64,000 bases of DNA from Iris pallida. Taxonomy: Eukaryota > Streptophyta > Magnoliopsida > Asparagales > Iridaceae. This document shows positions 10,698 through 20,545 of the stretch, in pieces. A program made the position numbers and the translations under genes. The DNA is taken from contig JANAVB010006998.1 in NCBI GenBank assembly GCA_029216955.1, positions 922,764 to 986,763 of the forward strand, in the 5' to 3' direction. The notes below the pieces were generated by a model. The model worked only from the letters and a program-made list of their open reading frames with translations. It had not been told where the DNA came from and searched no databases. Position 1 is the stretch's first letter; each line of letters opens with the position of its first letter.

Positions 10698-10706
10698 GGG
10701 GGAGAT
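10698..10706 (+). other. Polypurine tract
   Basis: GGGGGAGAT directly abuts the TGTTGACA start of the 3' LTR. It would prime plus-strand DNA synthesis. Confidence 0.85.
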
Positions 10707-11649
10707 TGTTGACACAAAGTCACAGTCAACCGGATATTGACTACATTGACTAAATAATATCTGTATAAAATCAATACGACACACGACGTCTGCATTCAGT
10801 TCAGGACAAACGACGGCTCAGCTTCCGATCTCAGTGTATTTTCGAGTCTGTACTTTTGCATTTTATTGAGTCTAGAAGTATGTACTCTGAGTAATGCTGA
10901 GCTCTTGGAACTTAGTTTATAAGCCTACCCAAAATCCCAAAGCTCCACCAAAACAAAATTGCCCACAAGTCCCTTTTGTTCCACTCTGTGCTCTGAAGAC
11001 AGAGTTCGGGCCGAACTCTGCCTCCACACAGAGTTCGGGCCGAACTCTGTCTCCTAAAAATCAGGAACCCTAATTTTAGGGTTAGCTGGATTGCTAGCTG
11101 TCCAACGGCCAAATTTTTGAATTTCCCTAACCGAATTCTGGCCGAATTCTGCCTCAAAAATTAGTATAAATAGGGCATGAATTCTCTCATTTTCATTCAC
11201 TCAATCTTCTCTTCTCTTCTCTCCTACAAGCTCAATAAGCCATACCCTTCCCATCTACTAGCCACAAGCCTCCTAAGTCTCGAGTGCTCAGCATCTCTCA
11301 GTTAGGAATCTTGTGCAAGAGTGAAGAAGTCGCTTGGACAATTCCAAGCAAATCGCCACTGCGATTCTCTGTAAGAAGTTGACGTGCTCTTCTGAAGTAA
11401 AGGCACGGGTTGTAACTACTATTTCACAAATAGTGGATTTAATCCTGAGCTAGAGTTCTCAGGCCTGGACTAGTCCTCCACGAGGGAAACCAGGTTAAAA
11501 TCGCCGTGTTTGCGTATGCTCTCTTGTTTCTCTTTTATATTCCGCATTCTACTCTGATTATTCATTGTTAGTGAAAGAGTTATTTTTAATTGGTTATTTT
11601 TATATAAACTCTATTCACCCCCCCTCTAGAGTTGCCAAACTGTTCTTCA
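10707..11649 (+). repeat. Sirevirus 3' LTR
   Basis: 943 bp, same length as the 5' LTR, with two mismatches noticed (10956 and 11027). It contains TATA at 11165-11172 and the palindrome pair at 11000-11049. Confidence 0.95.
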
Positions 11650-11654
11650 GATAT
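11650..11654. repeat. 5-bp target-site duplication (right)
   Basis: GATAT, matching 1973-1977. Confidence 0.95.
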
Positions 11655-13130
11655 GTGTTCTCATTCTTCTGATTCTTCAGTATGAGATTCAGATTATAGT
11701 GTCGAAGCCATATTTAAAGATGTTTTCTCAGCTTATATGATAACAGATGATCAAACAGAGGATGATGATCTTTCTATGAAACCTTTTGAAGTTGAACCTT
11801 GGGCTCAACAGCTTGACACCCAATGGAAAATGTGATTTGAACAACGCAAACCTCCTACTGAAGATGAAGTTGTTCAAGTTAATGTAGGTGGTTCATAATC
11901 GCCTAAACCAATATTCGTCAGCAAAAGTTTATCTGATGAAGACAAGCATTCTCTCCTTGAGGTAATAAAAGAATATATAGATGTGTTTGCTTGGAGTTAT
12001 GAAGATATGCTTGGACTTGATACACAGATAGCAATACATCATCTTAATATACTCCCTAATGCTAAACCGGTGAAGCAACAATAACGACGATTTCGTCCAG
12101 ATATGATGGAAGCTATTGTGACTGAGGTAAACAAACTTATAGACAGTGGTTTTGTTCGATAAGAACAATATCCTGATTAGGTTGCTAACATTGTCCTGGT
12201 CATAAAAAATAATGGAAAGATTAGGGTATGCATTAATTATCGGGACCTTAATCAAGCTTGTCATAAGGATGAGTTTCCTCTTCCAATCACAGATGTGATG
12301 ATTGATATCACTTGCGGCTTCGAATGTATAATTTTTATGGATGGATTCTTCGGTTATAATCAAATTAAATTATTTTCAGATGATGAGAAGCACACATCAT
12401 TTCGAACATCGTTGGGTGTATCCTGCTATACGGTGATGCCCTTTGGTTTAAAGAATGCTGGAGCTACATATCAACGAGCAATAAGCACAATTTTATGTGA
12501 AAATTTGCAAAAAAAATGGTAGAATGCTACGTAGACGACATCGCTGTTAAAATTCATTCAAAGGGCAATCACCTTCAAGACTTGAGAAGGTGTTCGAATT
12601 GATGTGTGGGCACCAACTCAAGATGAATCCCACAAAGTCATCCTTGGGAGTCTCCAGCAGTAAATTTCTTGGATTTGTCATAACTTCAAAGGGAATATAT
12701 ATTGACCCTGACAAAGTTAATGCTATCCTAGAAATGGAGCCCCCGAAGAATATTAAAGAACTTTGTGGCTTACAAGGCAGGTTGGCCTACATCTGAAGGT
12801 TCATTTCAAATCTGTCCGGGCGATGTCGACCCTTTACCCAGTTAATAAAGAAATGGGTCTCTTTCGTCTGGGATGAAAAATGTCAACAAGCATTCAAAGA
12901 TATTAAAAGATATCTTACTAATCCTCCAATATTGGTGGCTCTAGTTGCCGGTAAACCATTCCTGCTGTATGTTCATGCAATGGAACATTCTCTTGGTGCA
13001 CTATTAGCTCAAAAAACAACAACTAAGGACATGAACACGTTATCTATTATTTGAGTCACATGAGGATCGACGCAGAGCATAGATATAATTATGTTGAAAA
13101 TGAATGTCTTGTTATATCCAGTAAAGAAAA
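11655..13130 (+). pseudogene. pol: Tat RT-RNase H remnant
   Basis: Continuation of the Tat polyprotein after the Sirevirus. Frames give PIFVSKSLSDEDKHSLLEV, FAWSYEDMLGLD, VCINYRDLNQACHKDEFPLP, a PFGLKNAGATYQRA box (12440-12480), YVDDIAV at about 12525 after a frameshift, QLKMNPTKSSLGVSSSKFLG at 12620-12675, and RNase H words FVWDEKCQQAF and PFLLYVHAMEHSLGALLAQ at 12860-13010. Multiple stops (for example near 12082, 12161, 12522) and frameshifts kill it. The RNase H frame fades near 13130. No integrase follows. Confidence 0.75.
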
Positions 13131-13850
13131 GCTATAAATAGAGGACAGTTCCTCCCTCGCACAACACACACAGAACATAGGCATAAGGAGAGACCAAGTA
13201 TACTACTTCTTTACTAAGAACTTTCAGAGAAAAAGAGAGAGCTTCCAGTGATAAAGTTTCCCTTGCTATAGAGAGTTCATCGACGACCAAGCTTCAACAA
13301 CTTCTGCCTCAGATCGTTAACGGAGTAAAGAAGTTGAAGTAGACTTAATCTCCATTGTCCTAATCCAATATTTTAAATTATTGGAAATTATTTTATTTAT
13401 GAAAAGGGTATTTTAAAATTAATTAGACATAACATTTAAATATTTATGGTGATTTAATTTGTGATTAGATATTATTGACTTAGTTTTAAATTGATTTAAA
13501 TTAAATGTGGAATTTATCCAAGGGAGTTTAATTCATTCATATTCCTTATCTAACTGGGATTCTCCACCCTATAAATAGGGGAGCTTGCTATTCTTTCTCC
13601 ACACAAATTTTTTTTCAACCACCGCAGTCAAAATTGTGCATCGTGTCTGTGTTCACTATCTCTGTATCAGTCGTGACGGCCTCGGATTCGACCCCGTGTC
13701 TTTTCACAATTTTTGAGTCCACATACATATACATGACTCCTTCTCATGTATGTGTCAAACAGGGCACGTCGATACCAAGTTTCCAAAACTAATACGTCGA
13801 CGTGTCACGAACCCTATCCCTAACCTAACCTTAGTTCTGTCTCTGCCTCC
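13131..13850 (+). repeat. Chromovirus-LTR-like promoter fragment
   Basis: No ORF. Positions 13525-13660 align by eye with the minus strand of 19780-19930. Both have a TCCTTATC(T/C)AACTGGGA block, then CCACC and a TATA box (13570-13577 TATAAATA here), then TGCATCGTGTCTGTGT about 70 bases later. This indicates a truncated LTR of the X family in plus orientation. A second TATAAATA at 13133-13140 lies at the junction with Tat RNase H. Ends are not defined. Confidence 0.5.
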
Positions 13851-14714
13851 TGTTTGCAAAAACAAAAGTCTTCGAAGGAAAACATAAATACAAACCAAGA
13901 AAAAAGTACAAAGTACAATTTGATTCTGGAGAAGTACAACTGTAGGAATCTGATCAGAAGACGATCACTTTATCCCTTCGACGATGCGATGTCATAGAAG
14001 AAAAGCTCTTGAATGTGCTGCGAAAGCGAAGGAGAAGTGCTGAGAATTCTTGTTAGAAGATAATGATCATTAATGATGCCTTGAGAAGTGATTTTAGAAC
14101 TCTATTTAAAGAGTTTTGGATAACTGCCAAGCAGTTACGTTGATTGGCTCAGTGTAAAATATACTGATTTGTGTATTACTTTGTGCACCATTTTCTGTTT
14201 CATTTATTTGCACGAACGGCTAACTTAACTGCATGGGACACATGGCTTTCTGTGATAGAAAGGCTCTTGGTCATGGGCAGTATCGTGTATACGTTCTTCA
14301 AGATTAGTGGCATGCGTGCCACATCATCCTTAACTGCTTCTGAATGATTGATTGGCGCCAGTTTAATTAATGGCGCACTCTATTGATTAGCGCCAACTGT
14401 GAATGGCACTGAGTGTTAAGTCGGTAAAGAGTTTATTACTTTGCACCATTTGATAGATGGTGCTGAAAAAGTATGGCAGTTGTCATAGTGACAAATCTGA
14501 CTCCGCGCGCTCAGAACTCGAGGGGATTTCTTCATCTGTTGTGTTGTCAGTCATCATGACTGATGATTTAGCTTCTTAAGTAAGATTTTCACGTGATAGC
14601 CAGCGCTATCTGATAGATGGCACCATTTGATATTGGGCGCCATTTGATAGTTGGCGTTGTGCGCTATCTGTGAATGGCACAACACACTTCTGTTAATTTT
14701 TTTAGGCTTCTACA
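13851..14714 (-). repeat. Tat-family LTR (3' LTR of a minus-strand element)
   Basis: 864 bp, minus-strand start TGTAGAAGCC and end TTTGCAAACA. It matches 50451-51344 over its whole length with moderate divergence. Purine-rich GAAGGGGTCT (minus strand, 14715-14724) abuts its start, so it is the 3' LTR of an element whose body lies to the right. It contains many short GGCGCCA/TGGCGC(C) modules (14350-14680). No target duplication pairs it with 50451-51344 (CCTCC on the left against AACAA on the right). Confidence 0.7.
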
Positions 14715-14976
14715 AGACCCCTTCAAAGTTCTCAAATTTTTAAAAATTTAAAATTTGAAATACTTTGAATAAGAAGCGTTCAAAAGATTTTGTGCGCACA
14801 GAATCCCAACAGTCTTGTCGTTTGCTCCATGTGAGATTTGCGTAGCCGTTAAGCGTGGCTTAGGGCATAAATACCCCACTAAAAGGAGAGGGAGTTTTCT
14901 TCTCAAAAATTTCTTTCTCGAGTTCTCTTTATCTCCCTCTTCTTTCGAGTTCTTGAAGCTTTCTCGATCATCAACA
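14715..14976. other. Tat 3' spacer with PPT
   Basis: Minus-strand PPT at 14715-14724, then an AT-rich stretch including a poly-A/T inverted segment near 14736-14760. The plus strand is pyrimidine-rich at 14900-14960, resembling a 5' UTR for the plus-strand ORF that follows. Confidence 0.45.
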
Positions 14977-16640
14977 ATGGCGCCAAAGAGATCCACAGTA
15001 GAGAAAGACAAGGGTGTGGCCGGAGCTTCATCACGAGCGTTGTCACTAAGGGTGCCAAGGCATGTGCCACCGTCGACGAGAGCCGAAGAGGCTAACCCCG
15101 CTCTTGGAGGTGAGGAGTCGGTCGGAGAAGACAAACAATACGATTGGCACCATTTGTATACAGTGCAAACTACAGCCAGCGCCAACCGCCTCTTTCAGAG
15201 TATTGGTTGGTGTTGCGCTAATTTCAAAATGCACCACCTCTTTCAGAGTGTTGGCCAAAAACAGATCGATCATGATTTCATGATTCATGCACTCTTCGTT
15301 CATTCAAATTGCACGGCGCTATGTATCAAGATTCGAAGACAGTAGGCACATTATCTCGATGCACAAAATAAAATTGTCTTATGCGTGCGCAAAATAGGGA
15401 CTGTCATATTCCATGCACAAACTAGAGACTGTTACTCTGTGTATTACGCCATTCATGATTTGCGCAGAGCAAAAAATTATTTAAAATTTCTTTATTTGTA
15501 AGAATAATCTTTCATGATTCTAACTCATGTTTTCTTTTGCAGTTGACCTCAGGGAAGACCCTCATGCTGAGATACTGGCTTCTGCTTTCTGTGTATCGGA
15601 ATACCAGGAAGACCTTTCATATGTCACATTCCCGCAGTTTGAGCCTTGACGGACCGGCTACTAGGAGAGATCTCCTAGAGTCTCAAGACGACAAGACACT
15701 GTTGTGCTTAATGAATGGTGCACCTTTCCTGACTGCAGATCAGGCTCCCCATAAGAAACCAGCTTTCCTATTTAGGGTGGCGATTGAAGCTAGTTCCTAG
15801 CCCAAGGCAAAATGAGAGGATTGGATCTTCAAGAGAGGAGATAAATTCGTATATCTCTTAGATATGTCCATGAGTCTATCTCTGTCCCGATACGCTCATG
15901 CCAGCTACCTTCGAAAGATTTTATGAGATATAACTCCGTTCTAGCAAGCCAAAGTTGGACTAATATATCACAAGTTCGGAGACAAGAGGAGGGACATATT
16001 CTATACTTCTTCAGAAAAAGATAGCACACGTTTGAGGGGTTTAAAACCAAGTTACGTGCCGGCGGAGGATACGACTTTGATGATACCTGTCTGAATGCCT
16101 TTCTTCGCCAATACTTTAGCTGCAGTGTGTTTGGTGTTCGGGTACAAGATGGATATCCTCTCTGCCGTGACTTGCCGACTGAATACGGGCCTCCATGAAA
16201 CCTCTATGACGGAGAAACCCAATACACGAAGCAATTTTCTCCGTACCGAGATGTCGTTCACTTATCTATTCGGCTGGTTGGTATTACACCATCCTTCCCG
16301 GATGGACCCTGCTCTCGATGCTGGTGGGGCCTTATCAGGAGATTTTATCGGTAGATATACTGAGTCTTAATGGAAGGTAGACTCATTGTTTGTCTGTAGA
16401 AAGGCGCTAAATATGGGTTCTAACTGGAAGTTTTTTTGTATTGCTCCCTACCTGGGTACAAGACCTACCCGGCACCTCTCATGGATTTCGAGCCCGTTGG
16501 TACCCGTCCACCTCCAGTAGCCTTTTCTTGGTTGAAGATGATCAAACCTTCATATTTGGTGTATCTGTTCGAGAACGAGTGCTATCTATAACCCTACTTG
16601 CCTAGCCGATTTGTTCGTCAGTTCGGCTACGACCAGATGT
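14977..16640 (+). pseudogene. Plant-mobile-domain-like extra ORF, antisense to the Tat element
   Basis: ATG 14977 starts MAPKRSTVEKDKGVAG. After a probable intron whose acceptor is the pyrimidine tract ending in CAG at 15542, the frame reads DLREDPHAEILASAF and EDLSYVTFPQFEP (15543-15645). Later frames give FDDTCLNAFLRQYFSCSVFG (16076-16137), VRVQDGYPLCRDLPTEYGPP (16137-16197) and SRFVRQFGYDQMYV (16606-16647). The arrangement is reminiscent of plant mobile domain (aminotransferase-like) proteins, known as extra ORFs of Tat elements and some MULEs; the family call rests on motif memory. Several stops and frame changes show decay. It runs opposite to the LTR/PPT direction, a layout described for Tat extra ORFs. 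Confidence 0.5.
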
Positions 16641-17189
16641 ACGTCTGTAACGCCCCAGTCCCAAAATACGTAGGACTAGGAACGTAGACATGCCAGCTGT
16701 ATTCATACGAAGTACATGGGCCTCGTATGAATACATAAGCTGTAAATGCAGTAGAACCATAACTAATCTCATCCACACAAAATAAATGAATAAAAGATAT
16801 CGTATAATCAACTATAAAATTATCATTTGATACATATAGTTGAGCGGAGACAAATCCACTACCAACTATGAAAAGAAATACACAACAAAAGAAAGAGTTT
16901 GGCGAACGAAGCGAAGAAGATCCAATTGCAATCATCCTCGAAGAAATAGTGATGATCAGGGTAGAGCTAGAGCACCTGCGAAAGACAAGAGCACACACCT
17001 GGCGAGATAACCAGGTCCTCAGAGGGACGTAACAAGACACATAATATCATGCCAATAACTGAATAATAAAAGCTCAACAGAAAAGTATATATATATGCCT
17101 AAACAGATATAGGTCCTTAACCATTCTATGTGAAAATACACTTTGAAGACAACGTTCCACACAAGGGCTCCCGAGACTAGAAATACGGT

Positions 17190-17415
17190 GCGTTAGCATT
17201 TCAACCGAGGTACTAGTGGCATCTAGAGGAAAATAAATAAATACACGGCGCACTAGTCTCTCGGGTGAGTCACTAACGGCAGCTAGAGAAAAGTAAATAC
17301 ACGGCACAATTGTGTTTCAACCGCGGCACTTGTGGCATCTAGAGGAAAGTAAATAAGTGCACGACGCACTAGCTCTCGGCTGAGTCACAAATGGCAGCTA
17401 GAGGAAAGTAAATGT
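17190..17415. repeat. Degenerate tandem repeat in LTR X
   Basis: About four units of roughly 55-60 bp in an alternating pattern (GGCGCACTAGT...TCACTAACGGCAGCTAGAG and CGGCAC..GTGGCATCTAGAGGAAA). X' has a different tandem repeat at the equivalent place (39640-39770). Confidence 0.6.
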
Positions 17416-18833
17416 GTGAAAGCCCCTGCGCCTAATAACTATCTTCCCCTCTCCATGCACTACTCGTGCTGAATCCACACCACGATATTTCTGATAACCA
17501 CTAAGTCTCCTAGACAACTATATTAGCAGTTATACCCTAACGCTCGTCCTGTACGTACCGATGTACGGTTGGTACGCAAGTCCGAATCTATATGCGACTC
17601 TCGACTTCGTGGCACACATGTGTCGAGGCTAATGAATGCGGCACAAACCAAGGGCGGTCCCTTATCTCTAGGCCAAATGCAACTAAAATATAATAATTTG
17701 CAAGAACAATTTATATTTGCTAGAAATAAGTAAAAACATGCATGATATTGAGCAATTTAAATAAACAGTAAGGCAAGGTGTCTTGCCTAGTGTTGCCTGA
17801 TTTGTTGTGATGATATGAGAAGTCCCGATCGGTTCGACTAACCAGAGTTGATGTGGAGAGCCCGGTTCTCCAAGGATATATAAATATCGGGTTAGTCATG
17901 TTCCAAGAGAATCTAATATAAGGAGAAATTTTGATTTAGACGAAGGCATCCTTGATTTAGAAAAATATTATGAAAATATTTATACACTTAAAATGAATTA
18001 TTTATAATATTTTATTGCTCAAATTACTTGGAAAGTAGGAAAAAGAAATTTTATTTATAAAATTTTGAAACAAATATAGGCCCGAGCTCAAAATAATTTA
18101 TATATATTTCTAAGTCAAAATTTATATATAGAATAATAATAAATTATTAAAATTCTATAATTAGGAAATACTACTATACTTTTATTAATAACATTAATAA
18201 TAAAATCCCTTGTTTTATATATACAAGCCATGGATATAATTATTGAAATTTGACTTAGCCCAAAATCCATTAATGATGGGCCAAGCTCAACCAAAATAAT
18301 AAATAACAATAACAAGAGTTTAGGAAATTATTTTTCTACGGTTAAAAAAAAGAACATGCCTTGGGGATATGTATATAATCAGTTACAACTAGGTAACAAT
18401 ATAATAATATTTTGAAGGTTCCTACCTGTTTGGAAATCGATATAATCCCATAAACAAATAAAATATCTTATTACGAAATAAGTTTTGCAAAATAACCACA
18501 AGTATTAATGATAATAATTAAGAACACTGTTACTGGTGTCCTCCTTAAATCAGAAAATTTAAATAATAATAATATAATAATAACACCAACTCTAAATAAT
18601 ATTAATACAGAAATAATAATAATACAATTTATATATATACAGTAACTTTCATAATATATAGCATTGCAATTATTAATATAGCAACTTGTGTAATACTATA
18701 ATATCATTAATACTGAACTTATTTTGTAGAATAAAATAAAAAAATAAAAAACAAAAGCCACAGGAGTAAAGAGGGGAGAGAGAGATGACAAAATAAAACC
18801 TAACCCAAAGAATCCATTCAGCAAGAAAGGGGA

Positions 18834-19710
18834 ATATGGGAAAGCGGAGCTCACCCGGACTTCCGACGGGAGAACGCTGGGAAGGCGATCGGCAGGGGGG
18901 TCTCTCGGCACGGCGAGGAGGGCTAAAGCGGCTGGGTTCGGAGGGTGCTGATTCTCTCGGCCTTGGCGGAGGTGGCGAGGCCCAACGGCGGCGACGCTGG
19001 CTCGTGAAGGCGGCGGACGGCTCGACGCTCGAGGAAGGAGAGGGCGCTCGGCCGGAGAAGATAGAGCGCGGACTACTCCGGCGCTCGGGTTTTGGTGGAG
19101 GTTAGTTCGCCGGTCGGAGAGGAGAGGGGGCACGGTGGATCGGTGGCGCGGCGGCTCTGGGCGCCGGCGTCAAGGCGGCCGGAGGCTCACGCAATGGCCA
19201 AGGTGTTCTCCGGCGATGGAACGCGGCAGAGGACGCGCGATCTGGAGCAGCGTGGTTGTGCGAACAGCGACGGCGCTCGGTGATGGTCCATCCCGATCCG
19301 GCCGGAAGGTGATGGTGTCGCTGGGTTACGACGGCGGTGGCTCCTCGCGGTTGTCATCGAGGTGGTCGACGACGGTTCGACGAGGTCACAGCGGAGGTAA
19401 GGTTTGGGTTTTATTTTCTTGTGTTTTGGTGGTGATGACGGAATTTGGGGTTTCGACGGTTGATTGGTGTTGCCGAGGGGGTGGCTGCAGTGCGGCGGTT
19501 TGGTTGAGACGGGTGTGGCCGGTGATGGCCGGGAGTATGGTGGCAGGGAGAGGTAAAAAGTGGTGGCGGTGGCGATGGTTGCGGTGAGTTGTGGGCAAGG
19601 TGTTGGTCGTGTCGGATTGCTGTTGGGGGTAGCAGCGTGATTCGAGACGAAGGTGGCACAACGGTGTTTGCGGGGTGACAGGCTAGGGTTGAGGTCGTAG
19701 GTCTAGATTT
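18834..19710 (-). other. GC-rich LTR leader with open frames
   Basis: A sharp CpG-rich island between AT-rich flanks. Open frames on both strands (for example minus 18696-19133, plus 18836-19105) are Pro/Arg/Gly-rich and look compositional. On the minus strand it lies between the TATA box at 19857-19851 and a strong GTGAG donor at 18854-18850, so it is best read as an untranslated leader. Confidence 0.5.
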
Positions 19711-19850
19711 GGTTGTGTCGGGGAGATGTTCACCACGAGAATTCATTGTATTTGTAAAGGAAATATAGTGGATGGGAAAGGAGGACACAGACACGATGCA
19801 CGATTTGTGGAGTTTGGTTTTGTGAAATTTTTATGGATGAGTACCTCTCC

Positions 19851-19857
19851 TTATATA
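19851..19857 (-). promoter_or_regulatory. TATA box of LTR X
   Basis: Minus-strand TATATAA followed by GGAGAGG. About 50 bases downstream comes TGCATCGTGTCTGTGT, as in the homologous fragment at 13570-13660. Confidence 0.55.
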
Positions 19858-20300
19858 GGAGGTGGAAACTCCCAGTTGGATAAGGATTAGAATAATTTAA
19901 ACCCCCGATAGATATTTCCTCTACTAATTCAAATAAATTTAAAAAATTTACTCCAATCAATTCCAAATCCAATTCAAATTTTAGATAAATAAAATCTAAA
20001 TTTATATAGGTAAAATCCATTTTCAAATAAATCTATTTAAAATAAAGTCAAATAAATTTTCTCAAATTTAAATTATCACAACCAATTTAAATTAAACCGA
20101 AACACTATTTTAAAATACTTTTTCAAATAATAAAATATTAATATTAAATAAATTTTGAAAATATACAAAAATCTAAATTTATGCACCTCGTATGCAATAA
20201 ATATTTGCATAAAACTTCATTTTCAAAATTACTATTTATATAACCTTTCATGACGTAAAATAAAGAATTGAAAAATTTTAATATGGACTCTACCGTTTAT

Positions 20301-20545
20301 CGCAGCCTTGCTTACTAGCGTGGCGAGGATTCTGAGTATCATGATTTTTTGACAGACGCATATGATTATCAGATTGTATCTTGGAAAGGTTCTTAAATAT
20401 ATCATCTCTATCTTCATTCCAGTTATTATAAATTATTTTCCATCATCAAATAATTTAGGAGTAGAGATCTTTTAGCTTTATAGAGCTTATGCATATGTAG
20501 TTCTTTCTTAGTGGGATAATTTGATGACTTGTGATTAGGCCCTTG
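20301..20545. other. Junction segment between LTR X and chromovirus RT
   Basis: Mostly AT-rich. The RT frame of the array stops matching its sister copy at about 20545 (after GRGLGCVL). The next 120 bases remain open by chance but carry no recognisable domain. No TG/CA end is visible, so this is a truncation breakpoint. Confidence 0.5.

Larger units (their letters stand above)
1978..11649 (+). mobile_element. Complete Sirevirus (Ty1/copia) with envelope-like ORF
   Basis: A 9672-bp element with two 943-bp LTRs (TGTTGACA...TTCTTCA), a flanking GATAT duplication, an initiator-Met-type PBS, gag (2976-5090), pol (5068-8106), an envelope-like ORF (8859-10127) and a polypurine tract abutting the 3' LTR. 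Pol domain order is PR-IN-RT-RH, diagnostic of Ty1/copia. The large gag with CCHC and coiled coil, the envelope-like third ORF and repeated PPT-like motifs place it in the Sirevirus (SIRE/Maximus) lineage. By eye the LTRs differ at only two sites (2227 and 2298 against their partners), so the insertion is young. No disabling stop is seen in any of the three ORFs apart from the gag/pol frame change. Confidence 0.95.
1..13130 (+). mobile_element. Degenerate Tat-lineage Ty3/gypsy element, split by a Sirevirus
   Basis: Two blocks (1-1977 and 11655-13130) read as one Ty3/gypsy polyprotein once the nested Sirevirus is removed. The order is gag C-terminal part, aspartic protease with an IDPGS motif, a G-patch-like segment, an acidic linker, RT with a YVDD box and RNase H. 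The acidic linker continues across the insertion: codons before 1977 encode LDKEDSDI and those after 11654 encode a Ser/Asp-rich stretch. The protease plus G-patch-like arrangement is typical of the Tat/Athila branch. Many stops and frameshifts make it inactive. The 5' side is outside the window, and the 3' end is lost near 13130 in RNase H, where an LTR-like fragment begins. No LTR of this copy is visible. Confidence 0.75.
16646..20300 (-). repeat. Chromovirus-type LTR X (minus sense), 5' end unresolved
   Basis: On the minus strand it ends ...GGGACTGGGGCGTTACA at 16646, the same type of ending as other chromovirus LTRs here (GGGGCGTGACA). The minus-strand order is AT-rich U3 (about 20300-19900), TATA at 19857-19851, a GC-rich leader (19700-18840), GTGAG donor at 18854-18850, an AT-rich stretch, tandem repeats (17415-17190) and a conserved 3' end. 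It aligns by eye with X' (38058-40283, opposite orientation), for example the AACGTTGTCTTC block and the CAAGACACCTTGCC block. No PBS follows 16646, so it is a solo or 3' LTR remnant. The upstream limit is unclear. Confidence 0.6.

Noticed and set aside
13846..13850. CCTCC / AACAA as target duplication of a single Tat element spanning 13851-51344
   Set aside because: The 5-mers do not match, so single-element status is not claimed.
18696..19661. Pro/Arg/Gly-rich ORFs on both strands that resemble GC-rich plant first exons
   Set aside because: Open only because of CpG-rich composition within LTR X; no conserved protein counterpart in X'.
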